A DNA stretch of 37,814 bases from a virus: IMG/VR virus record IMGVR_UViG_3300009129_000041, positions 1 to 37,814 of that record; one strand, 5' to 3'. Below are positions 16,443 to 22,884 of this stretch, piece by piece. The notes under the pieces were generated by a model. The model was not told where the DNA came from and did no database searches. It saw only the letters and a program-made list of their open reading frames with translations. Both the position numbers and the translations under genes were made by a program. Every line of letters starts with the position of its first letter. Position 1 is the first letter of the stretch.

Positions 16443-16607
16443 TTAATATAGGTCTTCGTCTTTTATGTTAACAAGCTTGTAAAAACTGCAACCTAACCAG
16501 TTAAAGCACTTGTAAGTAGCTAGCCAGCCAGTATCATAATCAACCCTTTCACCATTATAGTCGATATAACTTGTTTCAGTGCTAAAATAAGGAATTAAAC
16601 AACTCAT
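16443..16607 (-). CDS. Small hypothetical protein (54 aa), last gene of the early unit
   Basis: The start MSCLIPYFSTETSYIDYNGE at 16607 is chosen because it has a strong Shine-Dalgarno (AAAGGAAAG) seven to ten bases upstream. Upstream in-frame extension would run into the preceding gene. Aromatic-rich: GWLATYKCFNWLGCSFYKL. The leader is one copy of a repeat also present at 17071 and 17294. Function unknown. Confidence 0.6.
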   Translation of the reverse strand: MSCLIPYFSTETSYIDYNGERVDYDTGWLATYKCFNWLGCSFYKLVNIKDEDLY

Positions 16608-16623
16608 AAAACTTTCCTTTAAA

Positions 16624-16806
16624 TTATTCGCAGTGGCTAGAGATTGTTTTAAGTAAATGGTTGTAATCTGAAGAGGTCGCATTACTGATTACTGTTTGAA
16701 TTTCTTCCGAAGACCACATTTCTCGCTTTGCTTGTTCGGAAAACTTACCCAGAATTGCAAACGCATTACCGTCGACACCTATCAAATTTAATTTAACTTT
16801 TTTCAT
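16624..16806 (-). CDS. Conserved small phage protein (60 aa)
   Basis: MKKVKLNLIGVDGNAFAILG, then FSEQAKREMWSSEEIQTVI and DYNHLLKTISSHCE. The pattern (GxDGNAFxxxGxFxxQAKRExW...EEI...DYxHLLxTI) is one I recognise as a widespread uncharacterised small protein in phages and bacteria. No function is assigned to it that I know of. It lies between the hairpin-like 57-aa protein and the 54-aa protein. Confidence 0.72.
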   Translation of the reverse strand: MKKVKLNLIGVDGNAFAILGKFSEQAKREMWSSEEIQTVISNATSSDYNHLLKTISSHCE

Positions 16807-16817
16807 AAAGCCCCATT

Positions 16818-16991
16818 CTATTTTTCAATTGCTTCGGATGCGTTAGACATTCTCTCGAATGACTTAATATATCTTAAAGCTGTTTCATGCCTGGTTTCCC
16901 CAGGGAATCTTGATTCAACTGCGTAAATCAGCTCTTGATATAGACCAATTACCTCATCTTTTTTTGATTTAATGTCTACCACATTATTCAT
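16818..16991 (-). CDS. Small two-helix protein, possible Acb2/Tad1-hairpin relative
   Basis: 57 residues, entirely helical: helix one ~8-28 (KSKKDEVIGLYQELIYAVES), a Pro-Gly-Glu turn, helix two ~33-57 (TRHETALRYIKSFERMSNAS, then EAIEK). The layout resembles the Acb2/Tad1 helical hairpin (turn with Pro, then an Arg, A-L, and a final A-I element), a family that sponges cyclic nucleotides made by CBASS-type defence. The similarity is by eye and imperfect, with the W/A-rich end of that family missing. GAGGTGATT is a good Shine-Dalgarno. Confidence 0.6.
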   Translation of the reverse strand: MNNVVDIKSKKDEVIGLYQELIYAVESRFPGETRHETALRYIKSFERMSNASEAIEK

Positions 16992-17070
16992 AATCACCTC
17001 ATTAATAAATGCTCATATTATTAAGCATTAGAGCTTCGCTTTTCTTAGCGCCTACACAACGCAGAAGATT

Positions 17071-17089
17071 AAACTTTCCTTTAAATTAG
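17071..17089 (-). repeat. Repeated leader with ribosome site, three copies (17071, 17294, 16608)
   Basis: The minus-strand core TTAAAGGAAAGTTT occurs at 17071-17084 and, followed by TATG, at 17294-17311 and 16605-16622. The other two each place a strong Shine-Dalgarno before a start codon. In this copy the ATG is replaced (TTTAATC), so it points to no gene and looks like the leader of a lost one. Confidence 0.75.
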
Positions 17090-17296
17090 TTCGTAGTCGT
17101 CATTGAATATCGTTCCAACTTTCGTAGTCTTAGAGTCCTTATCGTTATAAAGCTCCCAAAATCTACCTTTCATGTTTGTTAGCTCAATCGTTCTTTTTCT
17201 GGAGCGAATAAAAACTCCCTTTCGGTTTGGGTTATCAGGACTAGCCCAGCCATTCTCAACAATATCACCAAACTTCAAGCCGATTATTTTTGCCAT
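17081..17296 (-). CDS. Conserved small phage protein (71 aa), unknown function
   Basis: FGDIVENGWASPDNPNRKGVF followed by RSRKRTIELTNMKGRFWELY is the pattern of a common uncharacterised phage family (GDIV-NxWAS..NP.RKGIF...GKFW). A small beta-barrel is likely. The start is set by the repeated AAAGGAAAG leader. It stands alone between a 99-bp gap and the repeat. Confidence 0.7.
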   Translation of the reverse strand: MAKIIGLKFGDIVENGWASPDNPNRKGVFIRSRKRTIELTNMKGRFWELYNDKDSKTTKVGTIFNDDYELI

Positions 17297-17395
17297 AAAA
17301 CTTTCCTTTAATCCTCTTCATCCCAAAACCCAGTCTGAATTCTCGTAAAGCGATAAGTTCAGGCTATACTTAGTTACATATAATAAGTTGACAAG

Positions 17396-17539
17396 CTACG
17401 CCGATATCGGAGACAATCCAAATCGCTCACCTACCATTGAGTAGAAAGAGGTGGCCGTTTCGCCCGCCCCACAATAGGCGACCATTCCTTCCCCCTTGTT
17501 AAAACCACCAATCCCTGAGAACAAATCTAACGCTTTCAT
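17396..17539 (-). CDS. 47-residue stub of a cytosine-5 DNA methyltransferase
   Basis: MKALDLFSGIGGF is motif I (S-adenosylmethionine-binding FxGxG loop) of 5-methylcytosine methyltransferases, at the extreme N-terminus as usual. The frame stops after 47 residues (ending FGLSPISA), so the catalytic PC motif and the target-recognition region are absent. It is either a remnant or a small protein made from the start of such an enzyme. The start forms an ATGA overlap with the upstream gene, and no methyltransferase continuation is seen in other frames over the next 100 bases. Confidence 0.6.
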   Translation of the reverse strand: MKALDLFSGIGGFNKGEGMVAYCGAGETATSFYSMVGERFGLSPISA

Positions 17540-17748
17540 CTTTTTCTGTCTATTCCTCTGTGATTTATATAGACACCTCCAGGAAACTGCTTCCGTAGAC
17601 TACTGAGAAGATTTTGGCTAGAATTTGACACCCTAGCTACAGCCTTAAGCCCTTTGCTGTAATCGCAATATGCTAACAGCATCCAATAAAGCCCGTTTTC
17701 CTTATTTGCCTTTGCAAAATCATTAACTATCTGGCCCTCAGTGATCAT
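17536..17748 (-). CDS. Small hypothetical protein upstream of the methyltransferase stub (70 aa)
   Basis: MITEGQIVNDFAKANKENGL opens it; LLSSLRKQFPGGVYINHRG lies near the end. It starts six bases after ninG and overlaps the next gene by ATGA. A resemblance to part of a LAGLIDADG-type domain (LRKQFPGG-xYINHRG) is faint and unproven. Function unknown. Confidence 0.6.
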   Translation of the reverse strand: MITEGQIVNDFAKANKENGLYWMLLAYCDYSKGLKAVARVSNSSQNLLSSLRKQFPGGVYINHRGIDRKR

Positions 17749-17754
17749 TTCCGT

Positions 17755-18327
17755 CTATTCCTGTAGTTCTTTTAACTTTTGTTTATAGTAAAGCTCAATT
17801 TCTTTATAGTCTTGAGCTGTACGTTTAAGCGGGCCTTTCTCAGTGTTTTCAAGCCTCTCAACCCGTTCTAAACCTATCTTTTCAATTAAGCCTTTTCTGT
17901 ACCCAATAAGGTTTCCGCCTTTATGCTGGTTGCAGTAAACTCGTTGTCCGTGGATGTTATCTTCATCATACCGTATCCTTGAGTTATTACCTGATTCAAG
18001 ATAGTGTCCAGCGTCGAATTTGGTACCAAGCGGCTCACCACAACAGATGCAGGGCTTTCCGAAGTCTCTTGCTCGTATGTAATCGTGACATGCTTTCTTA
18101 GCTGCTTTTTTTCTTGTTTTGATATCATTTTCGTAAAACTCTCTTTTTTTTCTGGCGTTTTCTTTCTTTTGAAAAGCTAATAATTTTCTTCTGCCTTTAT
18201 CGACATGCTTTAATGCGTACTTAACCATGTGATCATCACAGCAAAAATTACCCTTGCTGCATGATTTCATCTGCTCCCTTGGGAAATACTTCTTGCAGTA
18301 AGCACATTTTAGCTTAGCGTTTGGCAT
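17755..18327 (-). CDS. ninG: NinG/Rap-type recombination protein
   Basis: Lambda NinG (Rap) is a structure-specific nuclease acting on recombination junctions. The family pattern is clear: an N-terminal zinc-finger-like region (CAYCKKYF near 8-15, then a second Cys pair and CCDDH), a long Lys/Arg helix (~50-80), then the core. The core reads CHDYIRARDFGKPCICCGEP, FDAGHYLESGNNSRIRYDED and a CNQHKGGN metal site. The C-terminal IEKIGLERVERLEN follows. The length of 190 aa is normal. It follows ninB and a small membrane gene, the usual nin-region company. Confidence 0.9.
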   Translation of the reverse strand: MPNAKLKCAYCKKYFPREQMKSCSKGNFCCDDHMVKYALKHVDKGRRKLLAFQKKENARKKREFYENDIKTRKKAAKKACHDYIRARDFGKPCICCGEPLGTKFDAGHYLESGNNSRIRYDEDNIHGQRVYCNQHKGGNLIGYRKGLIEKIGLERVERLENTEKGPLKRTAQDYKEIELYYKQKLKELQE

Positions 18328-18515
18328 TATTTAGTAAACCTAATAAATACTGTACAAAATACAGAGGCAACCACAGCTACTATAAGCCCAGCCACGATAG
18401 CCATTGAAGAGTCTATTTTTAACTCAACAACCGCATACCAAAGACCAAAGGCAAACCCAGCACAAACTACCAGTATAAAAGCTAATGGCGTCATATATTT
18501 TAAAGGATTAAGCAT
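18327..18515 (-). CDS. Small two-span membrane protein (62 aa)
   Basis: Two hydrophobic segments: about residues 9-30 (TPLAFILVVCAGFAFGLWYAV) and 38-58 (MAIVAGLIVAVVASVFCTVF), with a short basic C-terminus. It overlaps ninB by 8 nt and shares a base with ninG. No family recognised. Confidence 0.7.
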   Translation of the reverse strand: MLNPLKYMTPLAFILVVCAGFAFGLWYAVVELKIDSSMAIVAGLIVAVVASVFCTVFIRFTK

Positions 18516-18963
18516 TTGCGACCCCTCGATACTCGGGATTTGGCACTATAACCCCCATCCCAGCCAATAAGATAATACATTGGTCAATGTACTCACCCAT
18601 CTCTTTAGTATTTAGCTTTGTTGTTGACTTATAGATAGGCAGCTTTTCCTCTGGCCATGCAACCCCGTCTGCGTCTCTAAATGCAGGCCTAATGTAACTC
18701 CCCACAACAGGCAACAAGTGACACCTTAAAGTTTCATGCGCCTCATCCCTGTGATAACCAAGCTCTTTAGACATATACTCGATAATCACACCCCAATAAT
18801 AAGCATTCTGCTCTAGGCTTCGTTTATTTTTATAAACCTTAACAGTAACTTCAAACTCCCTACCTTCCTCTGGCTCCAGGTTATTGATAAAAGTAGTCGC
18901 TCTAAGCTTTAATACTTCTTGTTGGCTGTTAGCTCTTATGATTGTTCGGTGATTAAACTCCAT
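18508..18963 (-). CDS. ninB: NinB/Orf-type recombination mediator
   Basis: Lambda Orf (NinB) helps load recombinase or annealing proteins onto SSB-coated DNA. Support comes from length (151 aa, lambda Orf 146), the RSLEQNAYYWGVIIEYMS stretch at ~50-67 (family form S-eQN-xyW...I), and the C-terminal TKEMGEYIDQCIILLAGMGV helix. Its position next to ninG and downstream of SSB and a Rad52-type annealing protein fits. It starts two bases after the lipoprotein stop. Confidence 0.8.
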   Translation of the reverse strand: MEFNHRTIIRANSQQEVLKLRATTFINNLEPEEGREFEVTVKVYKNKRSLEQNAYYWGVIIEYMSKELGYHRDEAHETLRCHLLPVVGSYIRPAFRDADGVAWPEEKLPIYKSTTKLNTKEMGEYIDQCIILLAGMGVIVPNPEYRGVANA

Positions 18964-18965
18964 CT

Positions 18966-19115
18966 CTAATCCTTACATTTAATATTAACTTTAGCCCACT
19001 TGCTTTTTACTTGGTATTGTTTAACCTGAGTGTCGTCGCACATTGACTCTGCATCGTCAGTTGATACTGGCAGCGAAGAACATCCGCTTAAAAATAAGAT
19101 TAATAAGTATTTCAT
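18966..19115 (-). CDS. Small lipoprotein (49 aa)
   Basis: MKYLLILFLSGCSSLP is a minimal signal peptide with a lipobox (L-S-G-C); Cys12 would be lipidated and become residue 1 of a 38-residue mature protein with two further Cys. ATGA overlap with the preceding gene. Outer-membrane-type sorting (Ser after Cys) would place it in the envelope. It could be an outer-membrane spanin or an early envelope/superinfection factor. No i-spanin partner is obvious, and it lies in the early unit, which favours the latter. Confidence 0.75.
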   Translation of the reverse strand: MKYLLILFLSGCSSLPVSTDDAESMCDDTQVKQYQVKSKWAKVNIKCKD

Positions 19116-19312
19116 TTTGGCACCTGTAGCGCCTGCATGCACATTAGTTGGACTTTTTCTTTTCTTATGTGCCCTAGCTTAATTGATTCTACATAAAGAG
19201 CTTCTACCCCAGATTTAAGATGAACGTTTTCAATACTTAACCTTTCAACTTCATCCTCTAGGACTACAACCCTCTTATCAACTCCGAATAACTTACTTAA
19301 AAACTTAAACAT
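19112..19312 (-). CDS. Small coiled-coil protein (66 aa)
   Basis: MFKFLSKLFGVDK at the N-terminus could be an amphipathic membrane-touching helix. Residues ~17-50 (VVLEDEVERLSIENVHLKSG) have heptad spacing. A strong Shine-Dalgarno (AAGGAGGG) precedes the ATG, and the promoter at 19336-19364 lies immediately upstream. Coupled to the lipoprotein by ATGA, so the two may act together. Function unknown. Confidence 0.65.
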   Translation of the reverse strand: MFKFLSKLFGVDKRVVVLEDEVERLSIENVHLKSGVEALYVESIKLGHIRKEKVQLMCMQALQVPK

Positions 19313-19335
19313 ACACCCTCCTTAACCTTAAAGCT

Positions 19336-19364
19336 ATAATCCCATATATTGCTTTACATGTCAA
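19336..19364 (-). promoter_or_regulatory. Probable early promoter (TTGACA-N17-GATTAT)
   Basis: Perfect -35 at 19359-19364 and a 4-of-6 -10 at 19336-19341 with 17-bp spacing, partly inside the 3' end of the Cro/CI-type gene. It would drive the coiled-coil, lipoprotein, ninB and ninG genes. The sequence CTTGACATGTA is shared with the -35 region at 26007-26012. Confidence 0.65.
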
Positions 19365-19566
19365 GCCTTTTAGAGAGTTTATTGATGTATTCTTCTGTTA
19401 CGTTAATACTTTCCAGTATTTGAGCTAATCGTTTTTCTGAAAGCTTTCTATCGCCCTTTAGCATTTGCTGAAGGTACTGCTTGGAGATCCCCAGATTTTC
19501 AGCGACATCCTTTTGCTGGATATCTTTCTTTAGCATTGCTACGCGCAGTGCAAACCCTATATTCAT
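19354..19566 (-). CDS. Cro/CI-type helix-turn-helix protein (70 aa)
   Basis: XRE-family DNA-binding domain: LKKDIQQKDVAENLGISKQY with the recognition helix at about 28-37 (SKQYLQQMLKG), followed by KLSEKRLAQILESINV. At 70 residues it is a single domain, like Cro. It lies one base after another DNA-binding protein, and its 3' end carries a promoter, so it may tune the nin-region genes. No divergent partner promoter is present, so this is not a classical immunity region. Confidence 0.85.
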   Translation of the reverse strand: MNIGFALRVAMLKKDIQQKDVAENLGISKQYLQQMLKGDRKLSEKRLAQILESINVTEEYINKLSKRLDM

Positions 19567-19567
19567 A

Positions 19568-19987
19568 TTATGCCTTTATTGTTTGGTTTAAAGCTTGGTT
19601 TACTAAATCATAGTATCTTGGTGGTTCGAACTCTCGATCTCGATGCCCTTCTTCGCAAGTTGGTTTTTTAGCTTTTTTCTTTAGTGAGTTTATTAGCTTT
19701 ACGTTAACGCTGTATATCTCAGCTACTTCTTGAGCGCCAACCCCGTCATCTAGAAGATTATTGATTTCTTCTTTTTCGGACTTCGCTTTTTCAATGTTTT
19801 TTTTGCGCTCATTACGTTCTTTTACAAAAATATCAACAGTTTCAATCTTCCAGTAAAACACCTTCCTATATCCGTCGATCTTATCTATTTTATCCGGCTT
19901 AGGTAGCTTGCCGTTTTTTTGGTAGGAAGATATTGTATTAGGCCTAACGCCTACTTTTTTAGCTACTTCTTGTCTATTTAAATACAT
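19568..19987 (-). CDS. Helix-turn-helix regulator, AlpA/MerR-like N-terminus (139 aa)
   Basis: The start MYLNRQEVAKKVGVRPNTIS at 19987 is preferred because AAGGAGG lies five bases upstream; a longer frame reaching 20074 would overlap ssb. The N-terminal winged-helix-like domain (helix-turn-helix ~4-22, then GKLPKPDKIDKIDGYRKVFY) resembles excisionase/AlpA types. The middle is a Lys/Glu coil. A second HTH-like segment lies near 78-97 (DDGVGAQEVAEIYSVNVKLI). Transcription or DNA-architecture role. Confidence 0.8.
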   Translation of the reverse strand: MYLNRQEVAKKVGVRPNTISSYQKNGKLPKPDKIDKIDGYRKVFYWKIETVDIFVKERNERKKNIEKAKSEKEEINNLLDDGVGAQEVAEIYSVNVKLINSLKKKAKKPTCEEGHRDREFEPPRYYDLVNQALNQTIKA

Positions 19988-19997
19988 AATCCCCTCC

Positions 19998-20426
19998 TTA
20001 AAAAGGAATATCGTCGTCAAAATCATTATCAAATCCAGTGTCAACAGGCGCTTCTTGTTTTGGTTTAGAGGCATCTGGATTGCTGGATTTTTGCTTTGAT
20101 GGCTTATTCCCTCCTAAAAACTCCATTTGAAAGCCAACTATCTCAGTAGTGTATTTATCATTACCTTGCTTATCTTGCCATTTACGAGTTTTAATCTTGC
20201 CTTCTATAGCTATCTTTGAGCCTTTAACGAGATACTCTCCCGCTAGCTCTGCTGGCTTGTTATAAAGAACGATGCGATGCCACTCCGTATCTTCTTGAAG
20301 TTGGCCGTCTTTTTTTCGGTATTTCTCTGTAGTCGCTATTGATAGGTTAGCCACAGGCTTGCCATCAGCAGTGTATCTTATTTCTGGGTCTTGCCCTAAA
20401 TTCCCTATGATTATTGCTTTGTTCAT
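19998..20426 (-). CDS. ssb: Single-stranded DNA-binding protein
   Basis: OB-fold [22 protein letters not shown] at the start, [33 protein letters not shown] and [20 protein letters not shown], over about residues 1-107. A Ser/Lys/Pro linker leads to the acidic tip [10 protein letters not shown] that recruits partners. 142 aa, bacterial-type length. It forms a replication/recombination module with the Gp157-like and Rad52-like genes directly upstream. Confidence 0.97.
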   Translation of the reverse strand: MNKAIIIGNLGQDPEIRYTADGKPVANLSIATTEKYRKKDGQLQEDTEWHRIVLYNKPAELAGEYLVKGSKIAIEGKIKTRKWQDKQGNDKYTTEIVGFQMEFLGGNKPSKQKSSNPDASKPKQEAPVDTGFDNDFDDDIPF

Positions 20427-20434
20427 CTAAACCT

Positions 20435-20932
20435 CTATTTTATTAGTAAAACTCTTTTGCCTTTAGATATTTTTGCCCCTGGAACTTCCTCACCATTATT
20501 AATAGCTTTCTTTATTGCTACTTTATCTGGCGTATAGGTTGTTTTTGCTTTTATGTACTTTTCGGGAACCTTGTCCTGATCAAAAACTTCAGCAACATCC
20601 AATGCCTTTTTAAGAGTTACCGAAAACTCAGGGCATTCGATCTTAGTTATTCCAGATTCCTCCATATTTAATCTTAAATACTCCTTTAATCGATTAACCT
20701 TGTTTTCTAGAGCCAGCCTCCTTGATTTTATTCTTGCTTCTGCACCTTTTAACGCATCAACGTCAACCTCTAAATTTTGAAAATAGGCTGCTACATTTTT
20801 CCCTTTTTCAACCAGTTCGTCCTCAAACATCTCCATGGTGTCTGCAAATGTTTGATTATCCAAATCCTCTATATCGAGCAAATTGCTTAACGCTTCATTA
20901 TATTTATCAGTAAGTTCGTATAGGTTAGCCAT
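20435..20932 (-). CDS. Siphovirus Gp157-family protein
   Basis: Members accompany phage annealing proteins and SSB; the biochemical role is not settled. The family pattern is followed throughout: NLYELTDKYNEALSNLLD (1-20), a central coiled coil (AEARIKSRRLALENKVNRLK, ending YLRLNMEESGITKIE), then VPEKYIKAKTTYTPDKVAIK and EEVPGAKISKGKRVLLIK at the end. 165 aa, normal length. It overlaps the Rad52-type gene by 8 nt and precedes ssb by eight bases. Confidence 0.9.
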   Translation of the reverse strand: MANLYELTDKYNEALSNLLDIEDLDNQTFADTMEMFEDELVEKGKNVAAYFQNLEVDVDALKGAEARIKSRRLALENKVNRLKEYLRLNMEESGITKIECPEFSVTLKKALDVAEVFDQDKVPEKYIKAKTTYTPDKVAIKKAINNGEEVPGAKISKGKRVLLIK

Positions 20933-21467
20933 CTTTTCTCCTAGTCCCCCATTGAAATCTTACATTCTCATTATCTCTCGCCGCTAAAAAGGTTATTTTT
21001 TTATCATCAAACTCAGAGTACCAAAGCCATTCATTCAGCTTTAGCTCCCATGTTTGCTTAACCCTTTCTCCCTGAATGGTATATTCACTAAATTTTAACT
21101 TAACTTGTATTAAAGGATAGTCATAAAGTTCTCGCCCTATACCCCAATTAAAACAAGCTCTTTTAAAAGAATCGCTAGCAAGTCCCTTTTCTGCAGCCGA
21201 CATGCTTTCAACCCCGGTATCCTCCTTTGAAACCCATTCACCTATATCTGAACTGTAAATAGAGACAATGCAGTTATGGTTATTCCTCGAATGCTTCCTC
21301 TTCCAATTCAAAGGACCGACAACATCATCAAGACGTTGCATATCAACTCTAGCGTTCTTATATGCCAAAATAGTCGCATAACCGCCTTTGTTAATAGATT
21401 GCACCCTAAAGTCGATATCGTTTACACTCAAAGGCTCTGATAGTTTTGACAGTCTAGTAATATCCAT
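20925..21467 (-). CDS. Rad52/Rad22-type single-strand annealing protein
   Basis: It anneals complementary ssDNA in phage recombination. The Rad52-type signature is ILAYKNARVDMQRLDDVVGP at ~31-50 followed by LNWKRKH, then GVESMSAAEKGLASDSFKRA plus CFNWGIGRELYDYP at ~80-115. The start ATG 21467 is preferred because AAGGG lies six bases upstream; the upstream frame overlaps the previous gene. 180 aa. It forms a group with Gp157 and SSB; no partner exonuclease is seen nearby. Confidence 0.88.
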   Translation of the reverse strand: MDITRLSKLSEPLSVNDIDFRVQSINKGGYATILAYKNARVDMQRLDDVVGPLNWKRKHSRNNHNCIVSIYSSDIGEWVSKEDTGVESMSAAEKGLASDSFKRACFNWGIGRELYDYPLIQVKLKFSEYTIQGERVKQTWELKLNEWLWYSEFDDKKITFLAARDNENVRFQWGTRRKDG

Positions 21468-21639
21468 GAGAAGCCCTTTCTTGTTCGTGATAACGACGAC
21501 CATACCAATACTCAATCATTTCCATACTTAACCCCTGCATCTCAGCAATAAGTTCTACTGACTCCTTACTAGTGTAGTTACCAGCAAACCAACCCTCACC
21601 CACTGCTTTTTCATGTATTGCTTTTTCTGGCTGTTTCAA
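21454..21639 (-). CDS. Small hypothetical protein (61 aa)
   Basis: MKQPEKAIHEKAVGEGWFAG, then ELIAEMQGLSMEMIEYWYGR and RRYHEQERASHGYY. ATGA overlap with the preceding gene and a 14-nt overlap with the annealing-protein gene, whose Shine-Dalgarno it contains. Soluble and helical; function unknown. Confidence 0.65.
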   Translation of the reverse strand: MKQPEKAIHEKAVGEGWFAGNYTSKESVELIAEMQGLSMEMIEYWYGRRYHEQERASHGYY

Positions 21640-21836
21640 AACTCAGCACCCCCTATTGCATAAATTAAAAAGACCAGCCCCGCAACCAGGGAGATACGTG
21701 CAATACGTTTCAATAATGGAGCTGGCCGAAAGCGATCAACCCTAAATGGGTCGACTAATCGTCCTTCTTTATTTTGGTAATCAAGCATCATAACTCTACT
21801 TTGATTATCCCAAGCCCTAAACTTAATCTCTCTCAC
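21636..21836 (-). CDS. YopX-like N-terminus fused to a membrane segment (66 aa)
   Basis: The first ~13 residues (VREIKFRAWDNQSRVM) match the opening of YopX-family phage proteins. Then, instead of the usual ~120-residue domain, the sequence turns basic (FRVDRFRPAPLLKRIARI) and ends in one hydrophobic span (SLVAGLVFLIYAIGG). I chose GTG 21836: GGAGG lies seven bases upstream and GTGA overlaps the preceding stop. It looks like a truncated YopX gene joined to a membrane anchor. Function unknown. Confidence 0.65.
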   Translation of the reverse strand: MREIKFRAWDNQSRVMMLDYQNKEGRLVDPFRVDRFRPAPLLKRIARISLVAGLVFLIYAIGGAEF

Positions 21837-22132
21837 TCCATATCCTCCCACTGTTTAAGCAAGTCTTCTAACTCAACGCGGTAGAAGTTACGCAGCTTGA
21901 TGCTTTCGAACAATAGGTCAACAAATAGCTCTTTTGGGTTTTGATCATCAATAAAAGCTTGCTTCATATTGTCAGGGTAGGTTCTGATGAGAAATTTGTA
22001 CATTTCATCCTTGTACATATCATCAAATAATTGATAAGCCACTTCCCTGTGGAAATCTGCATTGTTTATTTTAACTGTGATTTCTTTTTCTAACGCCTCA
22101 TTTCGAGGGTCGTATTCTTGTTGTAGGTACAT
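21833..22132 (-). CDS. Hypothetical helical protein (99 aa)
   Basis: Acidic, helical, with FHREVAYQLFDDMYKDEMYK and ELFVDLLFESIKLRNFYRVE. AAGGAG precedes the ATG, and a strong promoter lies 26 bases upstream, so it heads a transcript running into the recombination genes. No family recognised. Confidence 0.7.
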   Translation of the reverse strand: MYLQQEYDPRNEALEKEITVKINNADFHREVAYQLFDDMYKDEMYKFLIRTYPDNMKQAFIDDQNPKELFVDLLFESIKLRNFYRVELEDLLKQWEDME

Positions 22133-22157
22133 AATAAACTCCTTAACTGTTGGGAGT

Positions 22158-22187
22158 ATTATAATATATATGTGATATACCAGTCAA
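22158..22187 (-). promoter_or_regulatory. Strong early promoter (TTGACT-N18-TATAAT)
   Basis: -35 TTGACT at 22182-22187, -10 TATAAT at 22158-22163, 18-bp spacer (GGTATATCACATATATAT). It overlaps the end of the 52-aa gene and sits directly ahead of the 99-aa gene and the annealing/SSB module. The GGTATA of the spacer is also half of the palindrome at the MarR-type gene. Confidence 0.8.
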
Positions 22188-22342
22188 GCAAATATTTCTT
22201 TTGGGGTGCCTATTCTTTTTATTATTTCGACTTTGTTTTTATTAAGGACTTTATATCCGTCTGTTATCCATTTGCCTTTAACTCGCCAGCAATCAAAGGT
22301 TTTGTTTCTGTATTTTATTGTGCATCTAACTATATTTTTCAT
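22184..22342 (-). CDS. Small basic protein (52 aa)
   Basis: MKNIVRCTIKYRNKTFDCWR opens it and KVEIIKRIGTPKEIFA ends it; Lys-rich. ATGA overlap with the 54-aa gene upstream. Too short for a family call; a small nucleic-acid-binding protein is possible. Confidence 0.6.
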   Translation of the reverse strand: MKNIVRCTIKYRNKTFDCWRVKGKWITDGYKVLNKNKVEIIKRIGTPKEIFA

Positions 22343-22503
22343 AGTATCTTTCTTGAGTTAATATAGTTAACGCGTCTTTTAAATAAATCAGCCTCTTCAA
22401 AGCCTTTAGTTCTTTTTATCTCGCTATACCAGTTTTTGGCATGCTCGTAAGTAATACCCTTTACGAGATAGGTCCACCATTGAATTTGCTCTTCTTTATT
22501 CAT
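22339..22503 (-). CDS. Small hypothetical protein (54 aa)
   Basis: MNKEEQIQWWTYLVKGITYE, then HAKNWYSEIKRTKGFEEAD and FKRRVNYINSRKIL; helical, Trp/Tyr-rich. It overlaps the end of the YopX gene and couples to the next gene by ATGA. Shine-Dalgarno is weak. Function unknown. Confidence 0.6.
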   Translation of the reverse strand: MNKEEQIQWWTYLVKGITYEHAKNWYSEIKRTKGFEEADLFKRRVNYINSRKIL

Positions 22504-22882
22504 TTAATAGCTCAGGATTTTCGTGAACATTTCCAATAATAGTTTTGTTATCAAAATCACATAGACTACCCATATAATCACCTTTAACTATTTTATCGAA
22601 AGATACAACCTCCCTAGGCCCGTTCTCTGGAGTGGAATGCCCTAAACTAATTGATAGCGCGTACCAAGAATCTCTATCAAACTCTAAAATATCACCCTCA
22701 AAAATTTGACGCCCAGCCTTGTCAAAGATAGGTAGCTGAAGGCCCAAAGTGCTCTCATTAGCAAGAAACCAATCAAAAGAGCTGCCCGCATTAAAATAAT
22801 GCCATTTAGGGTTTGTTTTTTCATTATTAGCTCTTTGCTCTATAGATGGTTTATCGTAAAGTACTCTAAATTTATATCTCAT
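22496..22882 (-). CDS. YopX-family phage protein (128 aa)
   Basis: The family pattern is visible: YKFRVLYD at the start, LGLQLPIFDKAGRQIFEGDI at ~46-65 (family form TGLKDKNGKEIYEGDIV), REVVSFD at ~90, and the closing IIGNVHENPELL. The function of YopX proteins is unknown; they are common accessory proteins near phage replication genes. AAGGAG lies ten bases before the ATG. A truncated YopX-like start appears again at 21636-21836. Confidence 0.88.
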   Translation of the reverse strand: MRYKFRVLYDKPSIEQRANNEKTNPKWHYFNAGSSFDWFLANESTLGLQLPIFDKAGRQIFEGDILEFDRDSWYALSISLGHSTPENGPREVVSFDKIVKGDYMGSLCDFDNKTIIGNVHENPELLNE

Positions 22883-22884
22883 AA

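Noticed and set aside
17400-17410. CCGATATCGG palindrome as an operator
   Set aside because: It lies inside the end of the methyltransferase stub with no promoter in reach.
17886-18128. 80-codon frame inside ninG
   Set aside because: Wholly inside a recognised gene on the same strand in another frame, with no ribosome site.
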